A stretch of DNA of 64,000 nucleotides from the NCBI GenBank assembly GCA_964019155.1, contig OZ025243.1, forward strand, positions 7,397,865 through 7,461,864, in the 5' to 3' direction. The number at the start of each line of letters is the position of its first letter. Positions within the stretch are counted from its first letter, which is position 1. Positions 48,684 through 58,920 of the stretch are shown one piece after another. Both the position numbers and the translations under genes were made by a program. The notes under the pieces are model-generated. The model made no database searches and was not told the DNA's origin. It was given only the letters and a program-made list of their open reading frames with translations. The DNA comes from Osedax fenrisi. Taxonomy: Eukaryota > Annelida > Polychaeta > Sabellida > Siboglinidae.

Positions 48684-48733
48684 GAAAAAGTTCAATTTCT
48701 TCAATTGCGTAATTAGTATTTGATTTCAATAAA
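48684..48733 (+). CDS. candidate terminal host exon with stop and polyadenylation signal
   Basis: Follows a T-rich acceptor ending in cag. In the phase left by the exon at 45861-45962 (G plus GA) it reads GKSSISSIA and stops at TAA 48710-48712; AATAAA follows at 48728-48733. The model protein would end KYREKDTETKENNL then GKSSISSIA: a short cytoplasmic tail rich in charged residues and serine. Frame agreement, acceptor quality, stop and AATAAA support each other, but each is weak in AT-rich DNA. Confidence 0.4.
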
Positions 48734-48976
48734 TTTGGAGTTAAACAAAATATTAAAATTTATTTCATATTATATATATATAATATATATAAAATATTAT
48801 GTATTTATTATTTATTAAACAGTATGTATATATATACATATATTGTATAGCAAATATAAAGTATTAATATTAAAATATAATTTATAAAATAGATTATAAA
48901 ATATGTGAAATATATGGGTTAAAAAAATGTATGTAGACTAATAACTAATTATCTATAAATAAATAAATTGCTATTA

Positions 48977-49053
<77 letters not shown>
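48734..49053. repeat. AT-rich sequence ending in (TA)n (48979-49052)
   Basis: No gene. The TA tract directly precedes a LINE fragment. Confidence 0.8.
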
Positions 49054-49058
<5 letters not shown>

Positions 49059-49420
49059 ACCTTATCTTTATTACAAAAATGCTCATCTCCTATCTCACGG
49101 TACTCTAATATAAATTCCCTAAATTCTAGAACTTTTAAAAATGCCGGTTCAACCATATGTAATTCACTCCCTCCTACCATTCGTTCTATTATATCCCACA
49201 AAATATTTATAAATATTACAAATTACGTTCTCTCATACCTCTACTCATTAAATCATCAAACTTATTATTTGTTTCCGTGGTATATTCAATGTATATTATT
49301 ATTAAATTGTTATCGTATTATTATTATCTTATTATTATTTTCTCGCGCACGATCGAAGGGGTCTACATGACTCTATTTTAGTGACTAATAAACCGTATAT
49401 CATTATCATCATTATATTAA
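49054..49420 (+). pseudogene. LINE ORF2 C-terminus and 3' end
   Basis: On the plus strand RTFKNAGSTICNSLPPTIRS (about 49129-49190) matches the Fxx(A)(P)xxWNSLPxxIR region of CR1/Jockey-like ORF2, with Cys for Trp. The 3' end gtgactaataaaccgtata followed by (ATC)n matches the end of the LINE at 42.3 kb. The minus-strand frame across this region is a shadow. Confidence 0.55.
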
Positions 49421-50990
49421 TATATTAATTTACTTAGACCCTGTGTATAGCCAACGTTACATAGATAAACGCTTTCCAATTGATTCAATATGGAATCAAT
49501 TGGTTATGATTAAACGCCTGACTTTTGATCATTTGATTTACTGGGTAACCACATATAGGTGTATATGTAACCTATATAATACTACATACTTTATACATGT
49601 ATGTACATATACTATTTTATATAATTCTAAATAATATCCACTTCTAAACTTAAAACTAAAAACTAACGCAAACAATAAAATGTATTTAAACCCTATGTAA
49701 TTTTTTGTAATTTTTCAACTCGAACATTTTTCAAAGTCAAATTGATTTAATATTTATTTTTGGTATCTATACTTAACTTGAAACTAAAACATGCTTCTCT
49801 ATAGCGCATATAGAAGTCGTGTTTTTCCGAAAACTTGGGTAACTAGACGAAACTACGAAAGTGAACTTTATCTCGTTTATTGTATTAAAATGGCGATTCA
49901 AAACGATGAGCAAATGTAAATATTATTAATTATCAATTATTAAACAAATCGTAACAAAATTAAAATTTAATTTGTTTTCGTACTAATAATACTATTCGCT
50001 AAATAAGATATAACTAATTTTAACAAATTAATATATCGTGTAATGATGATGTATACACTTCTAATATGTCTAACAAGTATCATGATAACGAATACTTTGG
50101 CATGGTTAATACTTACATTTATATACATAATTAACTAAATATGATATTAATAATACAGTATAATAAATATAATATATAGTTTAAAAGAAGTAATTATAGT
50201 TGTAATATTGTATTAGCTTATTATTATATAAAACTATATATATAGATTATAATAGTATACATAATTAATGTATAATTTATATTGATTTATCTTTAGATAC
50301 GTATACATTATATATTACTCATATCAATGTATAGTTTGGTTTATACAGTTAATATGTCACTAGTAATCACTTTAATAAGTAGGACGACACTACACTCATA
50401 GTAATGTTTCATAGTTGTCTATACATAGTCTAATTGTCACTCGGCCATTCATGCAACTTTCCTCCCATTCAATATCAATATTTGTATTGGTTAGTCATTT
50501 ATCGAGTTTCATATTGTCTATAGAGGTTATAGTTGTAGTCTCTATGCAGCCTATTTTCCTATATTTCTATAGCAGTTAACAGTAAATAAAACTGTTTACA
50601 ATCTCATATCCATTACTTAAGCTGTGACCAGCTAACTGTAAACCTCTCTCAACAATTATTTCCGCCTAATTTTATCGTCAATTCTTAAAAATTGTATCAA
50701 GTTATTTATCTTTCTAGAAAATGTTCGTACGGCGTACGTAACAATAAAGTGAAACATCCGATAGTCCCACAACAATTATCGCATTGATTATACAAGTCTA
50801 TATTTCATAGATAAAATGGTTTAAATTATTACTTAAAATAATAATCGTTATATACTTTATAATATGAATGTCCATTACTAATTATTGGTATATTATGACA
50901 ACCATTACTTTTCTTATGGAACATTATTTTCCTCATTTAATATTTAGCACTAGATATTGAAGTTAATACTATTATACTATTTCTCTCTAT

Positions 50991-51030
<40 letters not shown>

Positions 51031-51240
51031 ATTAGATTTAGTAATTTAATTTAATCAGCGTCTTTTATTGATTTACAATTAATCCAATTACTCATCTTTT
51101 AACTATCTTTAATATTTATTAAGCTGTCTCAAAGATTTAGGATAGTTATTTCGTCGGCATATATAATATGTATTATGTTTGTTTCTGGTTTATTCTACTT
51201 GGTTACTTATTGGATTACAATCTAGTTCTGCTTAATGACC

Positions 51241-51276
<36 letters not shown>

Positions 51277-51720
51277 TTGCATAAGGGCGATTATAAATAG
51301 AATTTGAGGGTGTAGATATTGTGAGATATTTAAAATACCAATTTAATATATGATTAATATAGAATGCTTAATTTTAATTATACAATACAATATTGTACTA
51401 TGTGTATTCCTAAATTGTAAAGTAAAATCGATTTGTTTAACATTTATATTTTATGTCAGATATATTTCAAGGCATAATGTGTTATAATAATTGTATTGAG
51501 TTATAAATATATATTTATATATATATATATATATATATATAATCAATACTTTTTAAAGCATTATACAAAGTAGTTATTCATAATAAAATTGATTTTATAT
51601 GTTTATTGAATTTCTTATATATCTATATTTTTTTCTTATAAGAAAACATATATATATAGATATTTTTTTTAACAGTTTAATTTATTTTAAAGATATTATT
51701 TATAATATATTTAACTTATA
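49421..51720. other. AT-rich sequence, small hairpins, (TA)n
   Basis: An 11-bp inverted pair (ccaattgattc / gaatcaattgg) at 49476-49503. TA tracts at 50997-51028, 51242-51273 and 51513-51541. No coding sequence or RNA gene recognised. Confidence 0.5.
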
Positions 51721-52399
51721 CGGAAAAGTAACTGAATATGGATAGTGTCTGAATGCGGACATTCTCGGTATCTCAGAAACCTAAATCCTACAAAAAAATA
51801 TTATTTTGTAATCATCTAAAATGGTGCTGGTATATCCAATTAGCTGGTTTTTTTATTACGTTTTTAAATTTATAAAAATATCAACTTAAATCATTCTCAA
51901 AAATATACAAATGTATCGATATAATAATAATAATACTATATTATTAAAAAACTAAACATTATAAACATTATATACATAATTTCTATATTTGTTATCAAAT
52001 ATTAATTAAGTTATAAGCCTATATCTAGGGGTCATATAAATCTCTAATATGGAGACTATATATGTCTTAATACCTTATAACCAATCAGCGCGCGGCATGT
52101 GAACTATTCTGATTTTCATAAATAAATTAATTATAAATAATATAATTGTAATTAACTTCTTGGTTCATCAATACTATATAGTGTATCTAGTGGTATATAT
52201 AATGACCGTATTATAACATAGGCTACCGAATACGGACCTCCCCGTTATCTATTGAATACAATATTAAATAAAATGTTAAAATCACTATAATATCTATAAT
52301 CGTATAATCTTAATAAATTGTAATTGTTGAATACAAATATTGAGTATTAAATGTTAAGGCCATATATTGCTAAAGTGTCCGTATTAGGTTACTTTCCTC
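51721..52399 (-). mobile_element. GGGGAAAG MITE, copy 4 (inverted, diverged)
   Basis: Minus-orientation copy: starts cggaaaagtaac, contains the complement of the right interior (tctcagaaac, cctacaaaaaa), and ends gtattaggttactttcctc. TA on both sides (51719-51720, 52400-52401). 679 bp, so part of the interior is deleted. Confidence 0.75.
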
Positions 52400-53124
52400 T
52401 ACTATTTATATTGTTTTAATGATTTTTTATTTGTAAATATAACGATAAACATTTAGAAATCTAGTGTCCCATTGATAAATCAAATGTAATATATGTTTCT
52501 TCTTCTTTTCTTTTCTGTATTATATGTTACAATTATATCTATATCAAATTAAGAATTCTAGATCAAATATATTATATTTTATAAATATATGAATATTAAA
52601 TTAGATAAATTTGATACAATATATTATACAATTATATTTGTATTAATTTAATACGTTTAGCAATTCGTAATGATTATTAAAGTTATTATTATTCATTAAT
52701 GATTTACTTAATTCATTGATCGTTAAGCAGATAATTGTGTATCAACATTACTAACAATGATAGTCTACTATTGGTAGTATACAAAGTATTCAATATTGTA
52801 TTTAATGTACAGATATCTTAACAATAAAATTAAGGATAAATATAATACAGATTATTATTTAAATAACAATGAAATATCATACATTTAGTTATAATTTTCA
52901 TTATAACCTTTCTTATATTAATTTTTTATATTTCTGATATATTTGGTAGCTATATTAGCTATATTTCCTTTCCATTAAACATAATATTATTTAAAATTAT
53001 AGTTTATAACATATATATCACTAGATAATATATCTCCGAGATTTAATTTTAATTTATATTGTAATATATTATAAAATAAATAACAAAATTATCTTGAATT
53101 AATACTATATAAATCTCCGTACTT
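52400..53124. other. AT-rich non-coding sequence
   Basis: Nothing recognisable. Confidence 0.5.
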
Positions 53125-53297
53125 GTAAAGGAACGCGTTCCACTGGAACTAGTTCCTATATTTCTATCTAAGCGTTCCCGTTCCTCATTACCTTTCAGTA
53201 TTCTTTATTCTTTCTGCGTTCCCGTTCCCGTTCCTATTTTTATATCAGTTTTTATATCTCGTTCCAAAATGAACTGGATCACCGGCCAATACTGACT
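53125..53297 (-). mobile_element. hAT-like terminal fragment
   Basis: Read on the minus strand it begins cagtattggccggtgatcc and runs into repeated ggaacg/gggaacg units plus ggaacgcgttcc. A CAG start and iterated ggaac motifs close to the end are familiar in hAT-type termini. The other terminus and the TSD are not seen, so this is a partial copy. Confidence 0.4.
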
Positions 53298-53575
53298 ATA
53301 GTAGAACAACCATACATCTCTTGTCCTCTTTACTTGATACACTCTCATCATCATCATCATCATGTTACGGATGTCATTAATATATTACACTTCTATGACA
53401 GATTTCATAATCCAAAGAAATTAATATTTAACTTTCTAATCATAAATTCCCGTTTTCTATATATTTTCTATATTTTGTACTATTATAATCTTCTTCCCAC
53501 ACGAGAGAAGGAGCCTTCATGGCTATAATTGTAGTGCTTAATAAACCAATAAAGAACCATCATCATCATCATCAT
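53298..53575 (+). mobile_element. LINE 3'-end-like fragment with (ATC)n tail
   Basis: gagaaggagccttcatggct and gtgcttaataaaccaataaag lead into (ATC)n, resembling the 3' ends at 42.3 and 49.4 kb. The (CATCAT)n at 53342-53362 yields a His-run frame without meaning. Confidence 0.4.
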
Positions 53576-54049
53576 ATACTGATTACTTCGAATAATATAC
53601 GTACACTTAGAGCTACACTTAGAGTCTATACCTTTTTAAAAATACAACATTTTATACGTGCCATTTATTATCATATCTACATATTGTATTGATTTTATAG
53701 TTTATACATGTATGTTAGTTAATATATGACAACAATAGTATCAAAATGATATGATGTGTAATTTTCATGTGTAAAATGTGAAGATTAGTATAACATATAT
53801 TTTATATACTAAAAATATGCCTATATATAAATATATTGATTTATATATATTGTTAACTATTTATAGCTGTGCAACAAGGTATGTTAACAAATTATTATCT
53901 ATGTAATTAGTTATTATGTGTATATTAAAAATGCTATTAATCTAAGTGTATAATTAATATTATGATAATATACTCATTTATATATATATATAATATACAA
54001 ATATCCTATAAAAAAATACGAATAGATAATACAAAATGTATCAAATAAT
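53576..54049. other. AT-rich non-coding sequence
   Basis: Nothing recognisable. Confidence 0.5.
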
Positions 54050-54620
54050 AAATTTAAAAAAGTAGTTTGTCAAAATAGAATTTTAATTTTATTATCTAAA
54101 GAATTTCCATTTATTCTACCATTATGAAAAGTAATTTAATTATTTGTTTAATAAATCTTTCACTCTCGGGTGATTAAGACTCTTTAATATCATTTTCAAA
54201 TACTTCAATATGGATTTTCGAAGAGAATTATAATTAGAATATCATTAATATATAATATAAATTTAATTCGACCTACAAATTATACGTGGTACTTCAGATT
54301 TTAATATAGACCTATTGGAAAAATAATATTCCCTCAGGTAATTGTAAATCTATTCGATAAAAATATAAAATCATTTTAGAATTTTATTAAATATAACATA
54401 TGATTTTAATTTAATTAATAGTTTTTTTTTACAAGAAATAACATCAAATGCTTTTTGAAAATTCAATATATACTAGGTTATATATAACTATCCTATATTG
54501 ACGAGTTTGTTATTATTCGTTATACCATTGTACATATTTTGCTTATTACAAGTTTTTTATTATTCACATATCAAACCATAATGAATATGTTTTTGTTAAG
54601 TAAGGGTTATATTAAGTAAT
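54050..54620 (-). pseudogene. strongly decayed LINE reverse transcriptase core
   Basis: On the minus strand a KKAFDVISCKKK...LLIKLKSY segment (about 54460-54410) corresponds to RT motif A (DFSKAFDxIxHxxLLxKL). Further on SEVPRIICRSN then IYIIYINDI (about 54300-54240) corresponds to motif B (SGVPQGSxLGPLLFxIYINDI), in another frame and with stops. The order and spacing are right for a CR1/Jockey-like LINE. Nothing functional remains. Confidence 0.55.
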
Positions 54621-55141
54621 ATTAAGTAATTATTAGATTTTATATAAATATGAATTGTTTAGAAATAATACACTATACATTACGCTATTTATTTACATTT
54701 GCCTATAGTTATTTGAAGTTGATAGGTCAAATATTGGTATACCAAATATATTTAATTAGTATTTGATGGAATTACGTTATTTTAAATATGTGATAATAAA
54801 TATTTATTACAAATAATATAAAAAGGGAAAAACAAAAATATGTAATGGCTTACATATTTCTTCAGATAATACCTTAACTTTAACAAATAATATTATATAT
54901 CATCACTTTTATATATTTTACTTATTTCAGGAGTTAATTAATATTATAAAATGCTGTTTAGATACTTTACAAAATTCGTGTAGATTTATAATTACATTCT
55001 GTCAATTGACCTACAATTTTGTTTAATTTATAATTCACGTTATAATGACTATTATTTAACGTTTTAAAATTGATAATAGTCTGCATTTATCTGATGCATT
55101 TAGTTGATGAAAGTATACTCTATTTTAATAAAACTAATATA
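54621..55141. other. AT-rich sequence
   Basis: A strong acceptor-like sequence at 54903-54930 is followed by a 32-codon open frame; see rejected items. Otherwise nothing. Confidence 0.45.
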
Positions 55142-56043
55142 GGGGAAAGTAATCTAATACGGACACTTTAACAATAAATGGTCTTAATATTTTATGACTC
55201 ATTATTTTTATTCAAAAATTATAATATATTAATATTTTATGATTATAGATATTATTGTGATTTTTAAATTTTATTTAATCTTTTAATTCCATAGATAACG
55301 GGTGTGTCCGTATTCGGTACCTATGTCCGAATACGGAAACCCTGTGTTATAATACGGACACCCTATATACCACTAGATAAACTATATATTATTGATGAAC
55401 CAATCATATAAATTACAATTACATTATTTATAATTTATTTTATGAATAATTTATTCAAATTTAATTAGTTAATAATTTATTTATTTTTAATATTGTTTTA
55501 ATTAATAATACAATTTAAGTATCTAAATATTTAACATTTTTATATTTAGCTTTATTGGTAGTATTAATATTATAACGCACGCGATTTTTATGAAAATCAG
55601 AATAGTTCATACGCTGCGCGCTGATTGGTTATAGGATGTCCGTATTAAAAAATCAAGAGTGTCCGTATTAGGAACTTATATGACTTCTAGATATATGCTT
55701 ATAACTTAATGAATATTTGATAATAAATATAGAAATTAAATATATAATTTTTAGAATGATTTATTTATTAAAATTATATGTTATATTTTATATCGATACA
55801 TTTGTATATTCTTAAGAAGGATTTAAGTTAAAATTTTTTTTCAAAAATTTAAAAACGTAATAAAAAAATCAGTTTATTTAGATATATCAACAATATTTTA
55901 ATGATTAAAAAATAAAAAATACTTTTTATACTATTTATATGATTATGAATGTTTTATTCATTAAACATTTTTTTGTAGGATTTATGGTTTCTGAGATACC
56001 GAGAGTGTCCGTATTCGGGCACTGTCCGTGTTAGGTTACTTTC

Positions 56044-56046
<3 letters not shown>
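55142..56046 (+). mobile_element. GGGGAAAG MITE, copy 5 (complete, 905 bp)
   Basis: Complete copy very close to copy 1: left end ggggaaagtaatctaatacg, right end gttactttcccc, TA on both sides (55140-55141, 56047-56048). The two complete copies agree along their length, including the central gtccgtattcgg palindromic pair. Confidence 0.85.

Positions 56047-56092
<46 letters not shown>
56047..56092. repeat. (TA)n microsatellite
   Basis: Pure TA tract directly abutting MITE copy 5; the MITE target TA may derive from it. Confidence 0.95.
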
Positions 56093-56095
<3 letters not shown>

Positions 56096-56109
56096 TTAAT
56101 ACATAATTA

Positions 56110-56703
56110 GGGGATAATGCTCGATCGACATGCACGTAATATCGACACCCTAGAGATATCCTAAAATATAATTCTAATAAATAAATAATTAATGTATGAA
56201 AAGTTAATCAATATAATTATAATTCATATAAGGATATATTTATATATTTTTAATTATAAACAAAAAACTGATTTTTTCGTTACCAATATAAATTTATGAA
56301 ATTTATTAAATGCAATATCGATTCTCAATCATTTAAAAATGTAGGTATTTTAAATATTTATAATAAATCTTATAGATTTAATTATATTTTACAGTGTGCC
56401 GAAAAGATTTTTTATTTTTCATAATTTATTACAAAGTTATTAACTTTTATCTAAGCAGAATACTATGTATATCTAAATATAGATATATTTAGGGTATTGA
56501 TATTATATGCAAAGATATAGGTATTCGAGACAGTGCACTTAATATAGACACCCCAGTTATCTCAGAGTTAAACAAACTAAATTAAATTTAAAAATAGCTA
56601 TTATATATACCTACTTTATACTTATAAATACAATTTGGAAATATTTAATTTCGAAATAATAAAGTTATCGTGATTTATTGTCGGTATTCGAGTACTCTAC
56701 CCT
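56110..56703. mobile_element. TA-flanked MITE, second type (594 bp)
   Basis: Left end ggggataatgctcgatcgac and, inverted, right end gggtagagtactcgataccga-like (about two thirds identical over 20 bp), with TA at 56108-56109 and 56704-56705. Interior motifs atcgacaccc and tagacacccc recall the gacacc repeats of the GGGGAAAG family, so the two may be distantly related. Confidence 0.55.
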
Positions 56704-56904
56704 AATAAGAAACAATTTCATTTACAAAATAATAATTTAACGATTATAATATTTCTCATTTCAAATAGTATATATTGATATATATGTAATATAACAAGGT
56801 ACACTATTATCAATACTATCTAAATATTATCATATTTATGAGTACATTAGATTCTTTGTAATCGATATAATATAATTATAATTTATATTGACCAAATAAT
56901 AATT
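56704..56904. other. AT-rich spacer
   Basis: Nothing recognisable. Confidence 0.5.
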
Positions 56905-57035
56905 AATCTATTTTGGTCTAAATGAATGGAACAAGCTTCCTTTTGTTCTTCGTGTATAAAATATAAAATATAAAATGTATATGATTAGTTTTAAATCTAA
57001 GCTAAATAATTATGTATTCAATGACGAATGAACTT
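56905..57035 (+). pseudogene. LINE ORF2 C-terminal scrap
   Basis: WNKLPFVLRV, a stop, then MISFKSKLNNYVFNDE and a stop. This is the WNxLPxxIR ... FKxKL ending of LINE ORF2. Nothing upstream is recognisable. Confidence 0.5.
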
Positions 57036-57677
57036 TATTAAATGTCATAATTTCTCTTTATATATAGAGTATATACTATTATTAATATATATTATATTTA
57101 AAAGGTGATACATAAAAATGTTATGAGGTATATTATTATAAAGTATAATTTTGATGTTCACATATTAAAATATCACGCGAATTCATATATGATGTGATAA
57201 GATATTCAAAATATCATACTATGAAATTTAAAATATTAAACTATAGGTTAAACATATATTTCAAATTCATATTAAATGGCATTGTAATGTATACAAACAT
57301 ACACGTCAAGGTCATCACGATGTATCAGTCTATATATACATTACCGTGACATCATACATCGATATTCATATATTAACAATAATATTATTAATTAGAATGG
57401 TATCAATTATCATTAATGATATTATATAATAACTATATCAATTAGTATTTAGTAACATTTTATTTTTTTGTTATAATAAAATATATATAAATAAAACTTT
57501 TAAAATTTGTATTTCTTCTAAATGGCACCATCAGTACTTTAATTCATTCAACAGCATAACTTTTTTTTCTTATAATATGTGTTATTTCATTAATTTAATA
57601 AATAGTCTTTTTATACTTATTTAAATATATTAATTGTTATTTTACTTTATATATCTATATTCTTTAAATAGACTTAA
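57036..57677. other. AT-rich non-coding sequence
   Basis: Nothing recognisable. Confidence 0.5.
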
Positions 57678-58290
57678 GGGGACCAGCTACTTATAAACAG
57701 TATACATGTACAAGATAGGGAAAATAGCATGTTTTAAAAATGTATAAACTCTTATAATATTAAAGTTTTTGTAATAATTTTTTAACAATCTTATTATAAA
57801 CATATAGCTTTATCATATGGTTGAATATATTTTAATAATTATTAACATAAATAATATAAAAATGATTAATTATAAAAAAAAATAATTAATTAAGATATTT
57901 ATCACAAATTATCACTAAATTTACAATTTATATAAATTTACATATATTATATATATAGAATAATTAATCATACTGTTCATTTATATATTATATATAATAT
58001 TGTGAAAATTTGAAGAAAAAATATTCAATATTGAATAAGAAGAGACATTAATTGGAGATATACAAAATGCAAAATAATTATTCTGAGTAAATCAAGTTTC
58101 AAATATAATATATGAATATAAACAATATGATTATACAGGTACAAATAATATAATATAAACAAAATGAATAATTTAATGAACATAATTTAAACACCATTTT
58201 AAAGATAATATTTGAAATATTATAATTTTACATTAAAAAAAAATTTGAAATATAATTTTTTTTCGAAAAAATCAATGGTATCGCGTCCCC
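57678..58290. mobile_element. TTAA-flanked MITE candidate (613 bp)
   Basis: Starts GGGGACCAGCTAC and ends with the complement of GGGGACGCGATAC: 10 of 13 bases match as inverted repeats. TTAA lies directly outside both ends (57674-57677, 58291-58294), the target of piggyBac-type transposases. No coding sequence inside. TTAA is common in AT-rich DNA, so the inverted GGGGAC termini carry most of the weight. Confidence 0.5.
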
Positions 58291-58606
58291 TTAAATATAT
58301 AATACAATAATAATAAATAATATATATTATATATTATATATTCATATATCTTATATATATATATATTATCAATTACACATATCACAGGAATACCTGTATT
58401 ATATGTAATATGGAATTAAAAAATGTTCCTTTACTTTCTAATCAAACAATTGCAAACGGATGCGCTGATCATGTTACTGTGCTAGGCAAAGGATATTCTC
58501 AAACTTGCGGTCTCTGGTGCATCACAAAAGTCAAATTTAAAATAGTTAATCTAAATGTGCCCGTGCATGATATTAAAATAGACGTTAATATACAATTAAA
58601 TATTAT

Positions 58607-58648
<42 letters not shown>

Positions 58649-58703
58649 TATGATATGGGATATGGGATATCCCATTTATTATACAAAAATAAACATCTAT
58701 ATT

Positions 58704-58704
<1 letters not shown>
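58291..58704 (+). other. unassigned ORF in AT-rich sequence
   Basis: A frame from 58410 reads MELKNVPLLSNQTIANGCAD, followed by a Cys-containing stretch (QTCGLWCITK), about 67 non-repetitive codons before a (TA)n tract at 58611-58646. It is more GC-rich than its flanks. It could be the N-terminal part of LINE-E ORF1 or another decayed element. It shares no recognisable motif with the LINE-D ORF1. Confidence 0.25.

Positions 58705-58792
<88 letters not shown>
58705..58792. repeat. (TAA)n microsatellite at the 5' side of LINE-E
   Basis: Pure trinucleotide run. LINE-E coding sequence starts directly after it. Poly-Asn and poly-Tyr frames are artefacts. Confidence 0.95.
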
Positions 58793-58893
58793 GGAATAGG
58801 CATTCAAAAATTCCCGAAGTTGATTATGAGAAGTGGTCCACATCATTTATAACCTATCAAAAATCTTTTTCTACTAATGAAAATTCAACCTGA
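58793..58893 (+). pseudogene. LINE-E ORF1 C-terminus ending in TGA CAA TAA
   Basis: Reads KIPEVDYEKWSTSFITYQKS, then a polar tail and TGA (58891-58893). It aligns with EEWNTSFEKFILSKK of the LINE-D ORF1. ORF2 starts in the same frame after TGA CAA TAA, with an ATG at 58921. The extra TAA would block a readthrough product in this copy. Confidence 0.55.
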
Positions 58894-58920
58894 CAATAAA
58901 ATCCATCTAATTTAAAAGTA

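Noticed and set aside
54931..55027. Frame ELINIIKCCLDTLQNSC after a strong acceptor-like sequence
   Set aside because: AT-driven codons, no good donor, next to a decayed LINE; no support beyond the acceptor.
58603..58803. Poly-Tyr and poly-Asn frames
   Set aside because: Direct translation of (TAA)n and (TA)n repeats.
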